Positions 8,627-19,800 of a stretch of 43,354 nt of DNA are shown here, in pieces. Location of the stretch: contig CANQYW010000013.1 in assembly GCA_947628185.1 (NCBI GenBank), positions 1-43,354 of the forward strand, written 5' to 3'. The DNA is from an uncultured Oscillospiraceae bacterium (GTDB lineage Bacteria; Bacillota; Clostridia; Oscillospirales; Oscillospiraceae). The notes below the pieces were generated by a model. That model was given only the letters and a program-made list of their open reading frames with translations. It did no database searches and was not told the origin of the DNA. The translations under genes and the position numbers were made by a program. Numbering within the stretch: position 1 is the stretch's first letter; each line of letters opens with the position of its first letter.

Positions 8627-9420
8627 AGGTCAGATACGCGATAGTTGACTCCTGCCACCCCGGCTGGGGCGAGGACAGGATAATCCGTGGTCCCGGTCTC
8701 TGGGGTGTGGCGGACGGCGCGACACCCGTGGACCCCATCCCCTCCGGGGGGTTCCACTCCCAGGCGGAGAGGATGGTCGCGTCCTTCGCCGAGATGGTGG
8801 CGCGTCTCGAGGTGCCCATCGACTACCCCGCCGCCTGCGCTAAGTTCGTGAACGCGACAACGGACTCCCCCTGGCTCGCGGGCCTCGGGGAGGTGAACTC
8901 CCCCTCCTTCACCACGGCAGCTGTGACAGTGCGGGACGGTGAACTGGAGGTCTCCGTGCTGGGGGACTGCTCCGCGTACATCGAATTTGAGTACGAGGAC
9001 TTGCGGCTCATCACCGACACCCGTGTGGAGGCATTCTCCGCAAAGACCCGCCGGGCCATGTTCAGCGCCTCCGGCGACCCCCAGGGGGAGGCGGAGGCTG
9101 TGCGACGGCAGAAGAGCCTCAACCGCCGAAACATGAATGTGCCCGGCGGCTACTGGACGGTGGCCTACCGGGGCAACTTTGAGGCGGAGTTCCTGCGGGC
9201 CCGGTTCCCCCTCTCCTCCCTTCACCGGGTGCTCCTCTGCTCTGACGGGTTCTCCCGGCTCTTTGATCTCACGCCGATAACGCCCTGGGACGTGCTCTCC
9301 GGCGGGATAGAGCTCCGGGATGCCGTAACTCTCCTGCGCTGGGCGGAGGACAGTGCCACCGGCGACGCCCGGCAGATAAAGCGCCACGACGACGCCGCCG
9401 CCATACTCTTATGGGCCTGA
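8623..9420 (+). CDS. PP2C-like serine/threonine phosphatase
   Basis: A 265-residue protein with the order of motifs of metal-dependent PP2C phosphatases: GWGEDR (first acidic metal ligand region), GLWGVADGAT (Asp-Gly metal motif), VSVLGDCSAYI (equivalent of the GDSRAY strand), VLLCSDGFSRLF (SDG motif) and KRHDDAAAILL at the C-terminus (equivalent of the DDNT strand). The metal-binding Asp residues appear to be kept, so catalysis is likely. It is shorter and more divergent than housekeeping PrpC/Stp, and no partner kinase lies beside it. Its start codon overlaps the TIR gene stop, which suggests the two products act together, for example with the phosphatase resetting a phosphorylated TIR protein or a shared target. 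That role is inference. Confidence 0.8.
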   Translation: MKVRYAIVDSCHPGWGEDRIIRGPGLWGVADGATPVDPIPSGGFHSQAERMVASFAEMVARLEVPIDYPAACAKFVNATTDSPWLAGLGEVNSPSFTTAAVTVRDGELEVSVLGDCSAYIEFEYEDLRLITDTRVEAFSAKTRRAMFSASGDPQGEAEAVRRQKSLNRRNMNVPGGYWTVAYRGNFEAEFLRARFPLSSLHRVLLCSDGFSRLFDLTPITPWDVLSGGIELRDAVTLLRWAEDSATGDARQIKRHDDAAAILLWA

Positions 9421-9451
9421 CGCCCACACTAATTTTGGAGGTAAAATACTC

Positions 9452-9994
9452 ATGAAGGTCATGAAAAAGGCCGGACGGCCCGTCATCGCCTACGAGCTGG
9501 GCACGGACTCCCCCCAGATAACGGAGCTCATAGCCCAGGGCAAGGTGCGCCGGCTGGACGGGGACACCTACGAGGTCTTCTCCCTGGAGGCCGTGAACGG
9601 CGGCGGCGAGATCGCCCGCGCCGGGGACTTCATAAAGCTCGACACCAGCGGCGCGCCCTACCCCGTGGGCCGGGACTTCTTCCTCGCGAACCACAAACAC
9701 CTCTCCGGCAGCACATACGAGCAGATACCCCGGGAGCTCTCCGCCTGGACCACGAGCGAGCCCGTGACGCCGGAGATAGCGTTCCTCATGGAGCGCAAGG
9801 GGCTCGTCCTCGACCCCGCCGACCCCCGGCGCTACTTCACCGCGCCGCTCTGGGGGACGCTGGAGTCCGCCGCCAGCGACGCCGTCATAGTCCTCTATAG
9901 CGTCACCCGAAACATGGACGGGGAGATAACGGACATCTCCTTTAACTTCGTGGCCCGGAGGGAATTTGACGACACATATATAGTGCTATCCTGA
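9452..9994 (+). CDS. Unknown 180-residue cytoplasmic protein
   Basis: No family recognised with confidence. GGAGG precedes the ATG, and it lies 31 bases after the PP2C-like gene in the same direction, so it is probably the last gene of that run. No signal peptide or membrane segment is seen. Residues about 50-75 (GEIARAGDFIKLDTSGAPYP) resemble the short beta-rich PGDYG-type motif found in some small bacterial proteins; this is weak. A Trp/Pro-rich central part (ELSAWTTSEPVTPEI) and a C-terminal strand (ITDISFNFVARREFDDTYI) follow. Codon use matches the neighbours, supporting a real gene. It may be an adaptor or substrate of the TIR/PP2C pair. Confidence 0.75.
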   Translation: MKVMKKAGRPVIAYELGTDSPQITELIAQGKVRRLDGDTYEVFSLEAVNGGGEIARAGDFIKLDTSGAPYPVGRDFFLANHKHLSGSTYEQIPRELSAWTTSEPVTPEIAFLMERKGLVLDPADPRRYFTAPLWGTLESAASDAVIVLYSVTRNMDGEITDISFNFVARREFDDTYIVLS

Positions 9995-10035
9995 CCGGAA
10001 ACTTGCGTTTTTTCACAGGGAAAGGGAAAAAAGTG

Positions 10036-10064
10036 TTGACTTCCGGGGTCCCCGATGGTAGAAT
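10036..10064 (+). promoter_or_regulatory. Sigma-A promoter of rplU-rpmA
   Basis: TTGACT (10036-10041), a 17-base spacer and TAGAAT (10059-10064), one mismatch in each box. The transcription start is expected near 10071, about 80 bases before rplU. Confidence 0.85.
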
Positions 10065-10065
10065 A

Positions 10066-10149
10066 GATAAGCCGCTTTGAGCTGGCGCCTAAGAGGCACA
10101 TCTGCCCGCCTGCGAGAGCGAGTCTCTACTTATTAAGAGGTGAAAAAGA
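10066..10149 (+). promoter_or_regulatory. Structured 5' leader of rplU, L21-leader-like
   Basis: The leader between the promoter and rplU holds several short complementary blocks, for example GAGA/TCTC around GAGAGCGAGTCTC, and AGAGGTG just before the start. An autoregulatory L21 leader RNA is known at this place in Firmicutes. I recognise the position and general form, not a full consensus match. Confidence 0.5.
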
Positions 10150-10464
10150 ATGACAGCAGTAATCGAGGCATGCGGCAAGCAGTACCGCGTCAACGTGGGG
10201 GACGAGCTCTACGTTGAGAAACTTGGCGCAGAGGACAACTCCACTTACACCTTTGACAAGGTCCTGGCCATGTACAATGACGACGGCACCACCGTCATTG
10301 GCCGTCCCCTGGTGGAGGGCGCCACTGTCACCGCAACCGTGGTGAAGAACGGCAAGTCCAAGAAGATAATCGTCTACAAGATGCGCCCCAAGAAGAACTA
10401 CCGCCGCAAGCAGGGCCACAGGCAGCCCTACACCAAGGTGCGTATCGACGCCATCAACGCCTGA
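10150..10464 (+). CDS. rplU: 50S ribosomal protein L21
   Basis: A 104-residue L21 protein of normal length, binding 23S rRNA in the large subunit. The family pattern is clear: [14 protein letters not shown] near residues 12-25, a conserved [15 protein letters not shown] centre, and the basic C-terminal [23 protein letters not shown] that contacts rRNA. AAGAGGTG precedes the ATG. It is the first gene of a two-gene unit with rpmA 51 bases downstream. In most Firmicutes a small protease gene (prp/ysxB) separates the two; the 51-base gap here cannot hold it. Confidence 0.98.
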   Translation: MTAVIEACGKQYRVNVGDELYVEKLGAEDNSTYTFDKVLAMYNDDGTTVIGRPLVEGATVTATVVKNGKSKKIIVYKMRPKKNYRRKQGHRQPYTKVRIDAINA

Positions 10465-10515
10465 CTTCCCGGCACAAAACCTGACTTAACTCTCTAAACT
10501 GGAGGTGTAAACAAT

Positions 10516-10779
10516 ATGGCACATAAAAAAGGAATGGGCTCCACCAAGAACGGCCGCGACTCCGAGTCCAAGCGGCTGGGCGTCAAGCGTGCGGACGGTC
10601 AGTACGTGCTGGCCGGCAACATTCTTGTCCGTCAGCGCGGCACCAAGATCCATCCCGGCGTAAACGTTGGCAAGGGCAAGGACGACACCCTCTTCGCGCT
10701 GGTGAGCGGCAAGGTCCACTTCGAGCACATCGACCGTCAGAACAAGCGTGTCTCTGTTTACGAGGAGCTTGCTCAATAA
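10516..10779 (+). CDS. rpmA: 50S ribosomal protein L27, without an N-terminal extension
   Basis: An 87-residue L27, whose N-terminal arm reaches the peptidyl-transferase centre. The start [22 protein letters not shown] and the core [19 protein letters not shown] are diagnostic. In many Firmicutes L27 is made with about nine extra residues (ending in QLFA or QFFA) removed by the Prp protease. Here the frame begins directly with MAHKKG, after a good GGAGGTG site, as in Proteobacteria. Together with the missing prp gene this means no processing is needed. A strong terminator follows. Confidence 0.98.
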   Translation: MAHKKGMGSTKNGRDSESKRLGVKRADGQYVLAGNILVRQRGTKIHPGVNVGKGKDDTLFALVSGKVHFEHIDRQNKRVSVYEELAQ

Positions 10780-10797
10780 CTACTGACTTAAAAAACG

Positions 10798-10831
10798 CTA
10801 TCGCGGCCAAAACTGGCCGCGATAGTTTTTT
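10798..10831 (+). terminator. Intrinsic terminator of rplU-rpmA
   Basis: CTATCGCGGCCA and TGGCCGCGATAG form a perfect 12-bp stem with an AAAC loop, followed by six T. A textbook rho-independent terminator 18 bases after the rpmA stop. Confidence 0.95.
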
Positions 10832-10852
10832 ATACCTTTTTACCCATCTGCG

Positions 10853-10888
10853 GCAAAAGCCGGGCCCAAAACGAGGCCCGGCTTTTGC
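10853..10888 (-). terminator. Bidirectional terminator between rpmA and the protease gene
   Basis: GCAAAAGCCGGGCC and GGCCCGGCTTTTGC form a perfect 14-bp stem. The A-run on one side and T-run on the other let it act on either strand. It lies 8 bases after the stop of the minus-strand protease gene and probably ends that transcript. Confidence 0.8.
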
Positions 10889-10896
10889 GTTAAACT

Positions 10897-13800
10897 TTAA
10901 TGATTGCGCTTTTTCCGGCCTGCCAGCAGTACCAGCAGTACCGCGCCGGAGGAGAGCATGAGGAAGAACCAGATGGAGAGAGTCTCGTCGCCGGTGGAGG
11001 GGATTTCGTCGTCCTTCCCCTCGTCGGGCTTGGCGGGCGCGGTGTCCTTCACCGTCACGGTGAGGACGGTCTCGACGCCGCCGTAACTCACCTTCACCTC
11101 GCGCTCACCGGGGACGCTGAAGTCATACTCCGCCGTCCAGCCCTCGGTTATCGTCTCCACGGTGCCGTTGTCGTAATAGAGCGTGAGCTCCATGCCGGCG
11201 CCGTCGAACTTATCACCCTTCGTGTACTCCGTGTTGTCCGGCAGTTTCGTGACTTCGATCCGGGTGAGGGACTTTGCCACAACCGTCACCGTCAGGGCCG
11301 CCTCGTGGCCCGCGTAGGAGACCTTCACGGCGCTGGGCCCGACCTTGTCAAAGGCGTAGACGACCTCCCAGCCGCCGGTTATGACCTCAGTCTGGCCGTT
11401 GTTGTAGTAGATGGTGACCTCCATCCCCTTCGGGTCAAACTCCGTGCCCTCCACGTACTCCATCTTGTCGGGGGCGCGGGTGACCGCGATGTGGTCGATG
11501 TCCTTGGCCCTCACCGTCACCTCGAACGTGGCGGTGAATCCACCGTATGTCACGGTGACAGTCTGCTTGCCGGGTTTCGTGTTGTCGAACCCGGAGATCA
11601 TATCCTCCGTGAGGTCGATCTCCTCCGTTGTGCCGTTATCATAGCGGAGCGTGAGCTTGCCGCCCCGGACATCCAGCTCCTCCGAGGCCTCGAGGTACAC
11701 AAGTTTCTCCGGCAGCGCCGTGAGCTCAATACCGGTGAGGGACTTCGGGACGACTTTCACCGTCAGTGTCGCGGTCTTACCCTCATATGTCACCGTGACG
11801 ACTGCCTCGCCGGGGGCGGTGAAGTCGTACTCCACCTCCCAGCCCTCCGTGATGGTATCGGTAGTACCGTTATCATAGGTGAGCGTCAGCTCCATGCCGG
11901 TGCCGTCAAACTCCGTGCCCTCGATGTACTCCATCTTGTCGGGATCTTTGCTGATGGAGATTGAGACAAGGGACTTCGGGACGACTGTCACCGTCAATAT
12001 TGTTGTCTTGCCGCCGTATGTCACCGTGACGACTGCCTCGCCGAGGGCGGTGAAGTCGTACTCTACCTCCCAGCCCTCCGTGATGGTCTCGGTGGTATCG
12101 TTGTCGTATGTGAGCGTCAGCTCCATGCCGGTGCCGTCGAACTCCGTGCCCTCGATGTACTCCATCTTGTCAGGATCCTTCGTGACAGCGATGGAGACGA
12201 GGGACTTGGCGACAACTGTCACCGTCAGTGTCGCGGCCTTGCCCTCATAGGTCACCGTGACGGTTTTATCGCCAGGTGTGCTAAAGTCATAATCGACCTT
12301 CCAACCAGTCTTTACTACCTCGTTGGTGCCGTTGTTGTAATAGAGCGTCAGCTCCATGCCGGTGCCGTCGAACTCCGTCCCCTCGATGTACTCCATCTTC
12401 GTGGGGTCCTTCGTGATCTCGATGGAGACAAGGGACTTCGGGACGACTGTCACCGTCAGAGTCGTTGTCTTGCCCTCATAGGTCACCGTGACGACTGCCT
12501 CGCCGGGGGCGGTGAAGTCGTAACTGACCTCCCAGCCCTCTGTGATGGTCTCGGTGGCGCCGTTATCGTATGTGAGCGTCAGCTCCATGCCGGCGTCCTC
12601 GAACTCCGTCCCCTCGATGTACTCCATCTTGTCGGGGTTCTTGCTGATAGTGATTGAGACAAGGGACTTCGGGACGACTGTCACCGTCAATGTCGCGGTC
12701 TTGCCGCCGTAGGTCACGGTAACGACTGCCTCACCGGGGGCGGTGAAGTCGTACTCTGCCTCCCAGCCCTCCGTGATGGTCTCGGTGGTGCCGTTATCAT
12801 ATGTGAGGGTCAGCTCCATGCCGGCGTCCTCGAACGCCGTGCCCTCGATGTACTCCATCTTGTCGGGGTTCTTGCTGATAGTGATTGAGACAAGGGACTT
12901 CGGGACGACTGTCACCGTCAATGTCGCGGTCTTGCCGCCGTAGGTCACGGTAACGACTGCCTCACCGGGGGCGGTGAAGTCGTACTCTGCCTCCCAGCCC
13001 TCCGTGATGGTCTCGGTGGTGCCGTTATCATATGTGAGGGTCAGCTCCATGCCGGCGTCCTCGAACGCCGTGCCCTCGATGTACTCCATCTTCTCGGGGT
13101 TCTTCGTAATCGCGATGGAGACAAGGGACTTCGCCACGACTGTCACCGTCAACGTTGTTGTCTTGCCGCCATAGGTCACGGTGACGACTGCCTCGCCGGG
13201 GGCGGTGAAGTCGTACTCCACCTCCCAGCCCTCTGCGATGGTCTCGGTTGTGCCGTTATCGTATGTGAGGGTCAGCTCCATGCCGGCGTCCTCGAACGCC
13301 GTACCCTCGATATACTCCATCTTGTCAGGGTCCTTCGTGATAGCGATGGAGACAAGGGACTTGGCGACGACTGTCACCGTCAGTGTCGTTGTCTTGCCCT
13401 CATAGGTGACTGTGACATCAGTCTTGCCGGGGGTGCTGAAATCGTACTTTACATCCCAACCCGTCTTTATTGTCTCGTTTGTGCCGTTGTTGTAATAGAG
13501 CGTCAGCTCCATGCCGGTGCCCTCGAACTTTGTGCCCTCGATGTACTCCATCTTCTCGGGGTTCTTCGTGATTGCGATGGAGATAAGGGACTTCGCGACG
13601 ACATTCACCGTCAGAGTCGTTGTCTTGCCCTCATATGTCACCGTGACGACCTTCTTGCCGGGAGTGCTAAAGTCGTAACTGACCGTCCAGCCCGTCTTAA
13701 CTACTTCGTTGGTGTCGTTGTTGTAATAGAGCGTCAGCTCCATGCCGGTGCTGTCGAACTCCGTCCCCTCGATGTACTCCATCTTGTCAGGGTTCTTGGT

Positions 13801-16800
13801 GACAACGATGGAGACAAGGGACTTCGCCACGACTGTCACCGTCAATGTCGCGGTCTTGCCGCCGTAGGTGACTGTGACGGGTTTCTGTCCGGGGGTGCTA
13901 AAGTCATAATTGACCGTCCAACCGCTGGTGACTTTCTCCGTGGTGCCGTTGTCATAGGTGAGCGTCAGCTCCATGCCGGTGTCCTCGAACTTTGTACCCT
14001 CGATGTACTCCATCTTGTCAGGATTCTTGGTGACGGCAATAGAGACAAGGGACTTCGCGACGACATTCACCGTCAATGTTTCGGTCTTGCCGCCGTAGGT
14101 CACGGTGACAGGTTTCTGTCCGGGGGTGCTAAAGTCGTAACTGACCGTCCAACCCGTCTTGACTACCTCAGTGGTATTGTTGTTGTAATAGAGGGTCAGC
14201 TCCATGCCGGCGTCCTCGAACTTCGTGCCCTCGATGTACTCAGTCTTCGTGGGTTGTTTGGTGATCTCGATACTCTCAACGCTCTTGGCCTTGACCGTCA
14301 CCTGGAATGTGGCGGTGAGGTCATTATACGTCACCGTCACGGTCTTCGTGCCGGGGGTGGAGAAGTCAGAGGGGATAGAAACTTCATACTCCCCTTCTTT
14401 AAGCGTCTCTTTTGATCCGTCGCTGTAGACCGCCTGCACCTCAAGCCCGGTGGTGTCAAGGGTCTGGCCCTCGATGTACTCAGTCTTCGTGGGCTGCCTG
14501 CTAATCTCGATGGACTCCAGTTCCCGCGCCGCGGGTATCTGGGGCAGCGTCACCGTCTCCTGACGCGGGACCGGAGTGTGAGTCTTCGGATCACCATTTT
14601 CCACCTCAGTGACGGTGATATTCGTGGTCTGCTCCGTCTCCTGGGGCTCGTAGGTGAAGGTGAGCTGGGCCGAGGGGGTGATCTCGGCGGCGTCGGCGAA
14701 GGCGATGGTGACTGTCCCGGCCGTGGCGTCAACGTGGTAGGAATCGAACGTCATTCCCATGGTGCAGCTCTTGAAGGTCAGCACCTCCGGGTCGTACTTA
14801 ACGGTCACCTTGCCGTTGGTGGTGTCCGCGCCCGTGAGGTCGTAGGTGACGGTCTTCGTCTCCTCGGCCACGTCGACGCTGGGGGTCACGGCGTAGGTGC
14901 GGACCGCCTCAGTTGTGGCCGCCGCGTTCATGTCGGGGTAGTCGGAGTAGTCGTACTGGTAGAGGACGCCCACCTGACGCACGTCGTCGTCAAACTCGCG
15001 GGTCATCACGAGGGAGTGGGTCGCGGGGTCGATGACCTGCACCTTGGCGGCGCCGTTGCCGACCTTGCTGACGAGCACGAGCAACTTTGAGTCGCTATCG
15101 TAGATCATGGAGGACGTGGCGTAGTTTTGCATCTGGCTCACGCCGGGGAGGCTGACGCCGTCCACGTGGCCCAAATGTTTGGTGTATGTGAGTTCTGTTT
15201 CGTAATAAGCATCCGGGATACTCGGGATACTGCTCTTTGATAAGCGGGGCGCCACATAGCAGTAGAGCTCGTAGAGGTCGCCGCCCTCGTTTATCACATA
15301 GTAGACGTCGGCCTCGTATTTTTTGCCTTCGTTTTCAGGATTTTTGTTTTCGGGCTTGTATTCACAAAGATCCTCGGTTTCCTCAACGCCCTTGTAGGCG
15401 ATGCCGCCCATGGCGCCGACGTTAGCGTAGCCCGTGCTAAATGACACCGACACCGTCTCAAATCCACTTTGAGATCCGCCAAGTCTCGAGCCCAACAGAA
15501 GGGTTTCATTTTTTGACACAGTCAGATAACCAAATTGGGTGAAATTACCCATGGTCCTGCCCGGCGCGCCGTCGGCGTGTGCGTGCTGGGCGTCCACGGA
15601 CGCCTCCAGGGACTCCCGCGTAAAATCTTTGGGGTTCACCCTGTAGGCCCAGGTGCCGCTAAAGAGGTAGAGGCAGTCCCCATCGTGGTTCAGCGTGCCT
15701 ACGGTGTAGGCCCCGGCGGAGGCGAGGCGCTTGCGGTTGTTGGGCGTGGCCGTGTTGAAGTTCTCCCAGTAGTAGAGGCCGTTGCCCTCGCAGAAGACGG
15801 CGGTGACGTCGATACTCGGCGCGGCTTTCACGTTGACCTCGAACTCACTGCTGACGCTCTCGCCGTTCAATGTAAGCGTAGCGGTGACGGTTGCCGTGCC
15901 CTCATTGACAGCCGTGACGAGCCCGCTTGCGCTCACAGTTACTGCGTTGCTGCTTGACTGCCACTTCACATCCGAGGAGGTATATTCCACATTCCAGGGG
16001 ACTACCACGGCGCTGAGCTGGGCCGTGTCCCCCACTACCATATCGCTCTTCGCGCCGATGATATTGATTTTGACGTCCGGGGTCTGTTCGCCGCCGACGA
16101 TGTTCAGCGTCGGAATTGCGGGGATACTCACCAGTCCCCGTACTGCATTGAAGAGGAGTGATGCTTCGTTTATGGTACCTTGATTGGTTTTCTGTACGAG
16201 GCACGCCCCATGCTCTAAATTAATCGAGGTAATTTCGTAGAGATGGTTGCTGGTGTTCGGACTGTTGAGATCGGCGGCATAGGCGGCGTAAAGGTCACTG
16301 CGGGACGTAGTTTTCCAGCTCAGACTGATAAAGCGTGACTTGGAGAGGTTACTGAGATTTCCAGTTGTTTCCACAGCCGTGTCTACGTCATCTTTAATTT
16401 CCCAGGAGATGAGTACGCTATTCCCCTTCGACTCGTCGTAGTGGGTGGCGACGGCAGTTCCATAGTTGTTGACGGCGAGGCCGTAAAGCGCGGCGGGCTT
16501 TCCTTTCACCGTCACCTTCTGGACGGACTTCACGTCCCCGCTCATCGGGTCTATCCGCCAGAGCGTATCCGTACCGTCCGTGGCGTAGAGCATCTTATCC
16601 TTTGTGTTGAAGGCGAGGTCTCGCACAACTTCCATATCTGAGGGGAGGTCGCAGACAAGACGTTTCTCTGTCACGTTGTCAAGGGGTGCAACGTAGAGGC
16701 GGCCATCCTCAAAAGCCTGCCAGAGGTAATTGTCCGCCGCGTCCGCGCCGGCGAGAAGATCCGACGCGCCGGCGTTGGCGAAGACGAACCCATTGCCATA

Positions 16801-19800
16801 TTTATTGTCCCTAAAGGAGAAACGGTCAGGCCGAACGGCGACCCAGTCGCCTCGGTTTGTCTCCGCGCTGCGGTCTGAGGATGAGCGGACGTTGGCGATG
16901 ACCATTTGGCTGAGATCCCGTTTCGCTCCGTAGGTGAAACTGTACATGCTCCTGTTGCCGGCATAGTCGCCCACGACGACGTTGTAGGCCCCGCCGTTTT
17001 GGAGTTTGCTGGTGTCAAACTCCACAACGATATTTTTGGTCGACTCGTCATCCACAGGAATATATCTCTCTATCTCATAGGTGCCGCTGCCGCTGTAGAG
17101 GCCCACGAAGGCCACGTTCTGTCCGTCCTCCGCGGTGACTTGAAGTTTTGTGCTGTCGGTCGCTGACTTCTCGATCTTCGTGACCTCCGGCGCCGTGCTG
17201 TCGAGCGCAACAGTGGTGGTCATATAGGCGCCCTCGCCCAGCGCGCCTTTCTCAATAAGTTCTTTTATCCGAGTGCCGTTTATTGGGCGGCCCGGCGTGG
17301 CCTCGTAGTACTCCGGCAGGGCCACGACACCGAGCTCGATCTTGTCACCCTCTTTTACATCGGTGCCCGCAAGGAGCTTTTCCAGCGTGACGCGGACGGG
17401 CAGGCTGGTGGAGGCGCGGCTCCAGCCGCCAAGGCTCCTGGGACTCGGGAAAGCGCAGGTCTGGTGGATGTAGACGGCGTCCAGGCGCGCCACCTTGCGG
17501 TTGCCGTCGGCGTCCCTCGTCATGATGGCGAAACAGAACGCGCCGGCGGGGCGGATGAGGGTGACCGTGACGCTGCGTATGGTGTCCTCGAGGCTCAGGG
17601 CCAGGTTATCGAGGGACATGTGGATGTTATTGTCGTAGGGGTTGACGGTCTGCTTTAAGAGGTTCCCGGCCTCGTCCTGGTATGTCATGTAGTTCATGTC
17701 GTAGACGCCGCTGGGGCCCTGGGTGTAGGGGACGGTCTTATTTAAGCCGTTGAAACTCTCAATAAAGCTGTTGCGGTCGAACATGGAGGGGGCGGACCAG
17801 TTGCCGCAGAACCCGAGGATGGGGATGGTGTGGGTGACGTCCGGCTCCGCGCCGTCGAGGGCTATGGGGATAACCGAGGTGAAACCCTCGAGGTACGCCC
17901 CCTTGGGGTAGTCCTCTGAGAGATCTTCGGTGACGTGGATATGTACCTTCACGGTGACGCTGCTGTTGGCCGGGACATTGACGGCGGAGGTCTTGAGCCC
18001 CTTTAAGATGAGGTGGGCGTCGTAGGTGGTGATCTTCCCGTCGTTGTCGAGGTCTGCGGTCTTGGGGGTCACGTCGAAACCGTCCCCCTTATTTTCGCCG
18101 GAGATGTAGTCGAGAAGGGCCTGGGCGTCCGCAACGTCCGTCTTCTTGTCCCTATTTACGTCGGCGCTGCGCTCGGACTCAAAGTCCACCGGCTTGCCGT
18201 CGATGGTATAGGTCACCGCCCCCACGAGGGCGCGGGTCCTGTCAGCGAGGTATGTGACGCCGCCCTCAACAACGGTGTCCTCGGTGAAAAGGTCCGTCTT
18301 GAATACGTAATCCCTCGCGGTGTCGCTCACGTTGTGGAGGGTGAAGGTGTAGTCAAAGGTGTTGGCGCCGCTGGGGCAGTCCCCCACCTCCGCCTTCACA
18401 CGGCCCCGGGTCTGGCCCGCGACCTCCAGGAACGATTTGGCCTCGGTGGCGCTCTTGGTGTTCAAAAGTCCGGCGCCCTGACGCAGCAGTGAGTAGTAGT
18501 TGCCGCTCGGGTCAGTCATGGGGTCCGCGGTGGACATGAGGAGCCCGCCGACGATCATGCCCTGGTTGAGGCTATTATTCATTTTACGCGCCCGGTCCAT
18601 GATGGACTGGCCGTTGTTAAACTGCGCCGTGTTGACGTACTGGGCCACAACTGCCGCCGCGCCCGCCACGTCCGGCGAGGCCATGGAGGTGCCGGAGAGC
18701 TCGGTGTAACCGTCATTTGTGTTACCATTTACGGAGTTCACCTTTGTGCCGTAGGCGGTGATCTCCGGCTGGAGCATGAGGCTGCTGGGGATGCCGTAAG
18801 AACTGCTCTCATTCACAGTGGAGGGGACAGACGCGCCGTCCGCCCAGGCCACGCCCATGAGGTCCGCGTAGGAGGAGGGGGGCGTGCAGAGGGAGAGGTT
18901 CACGTCGTCGGAGTAGAGTTTCTTCGGACGGCCGTCTCTATTCTCGTCTATCCAGGAGCCGTCGTTGCCCACAGCGCCCATGATGAGGACGCCCTTGGCG
19001 GTGAGCATATCAAAGACTTCGCCGAAGACGCTGTCGGCGCAGGAAAAACCCACCTCGGCGACGCCCAGGGACAGGTTCAGCACGTCCGCGCCCAGGATGA
19101 GCGCGTCCTCCACCGCCATGGCGATGACGGCGTCAGTACAGAGGGAGTTCCCCATGACCTTGAGGTTCAATATCTGGGCGTCGGGGGCCGTGCCGGAGAT
19201 GGCGCCGGCGTCCTCCGCCTTGACGTATGTGGTCTCCCCGCCCTCGCTCTCATGGGGTATGTAGGCGTTGGCCGCCGCGATGCCCGAGACGTGGGAGCCG
19301 TGGATGCCCGCGCTGCCGTTCTTCGTGAAGAGGCTGTAGTCGGAGTAGTTGTAGGCGAAGGGGATCTTGTCGTTTATGTAAAGTTCCTTCGGATCCGCGC
19401 CGTTAAGTCTAACGTGCAGTTTATCTGTGTTCTCGGCGGTGAGAACGTCTTGGAGCGTCATGAAATCGAGTGATTCCTTGTACGCTTTGAGCTCGTTATC
19501 GTCGATTTCGCCGTCCTCGTCGGTGTCCGGGGCGGACTGCCTGAGGGAGTAGTTGAGGGCGTCGGCGCTGAAGGACTGGTGCTCGTCGTTGACGCCGGAG
19601 TCGATTATGGCTATGCGGGAACCGGCGCCGGTATATTCGGTGGCCTCCTTCACGATCTCCTCAATGTCCTCATCGGTGGTCTGGACGCCCGTCAAAGGCT
19701 CATAGATCCGCTCCAGGACCACGTCCTTTACGCCCTCGATCTCCTTTATCTCCTCGATCTGGGAGTATTTCACCTCCGCGGAGATGAGGTTCGCCACCAG

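Noticed and set aside
10900-14428. Plus-strand frames opposite the Ig-repeat array
   Set aside because: They repeat with the 231-bp period of the real gene and have no ribosome sites.
11041-14523. CRISPR array
   Set aside because: The repeats are 231 bp, coding, and without spacers; they encode Ig-like domains.
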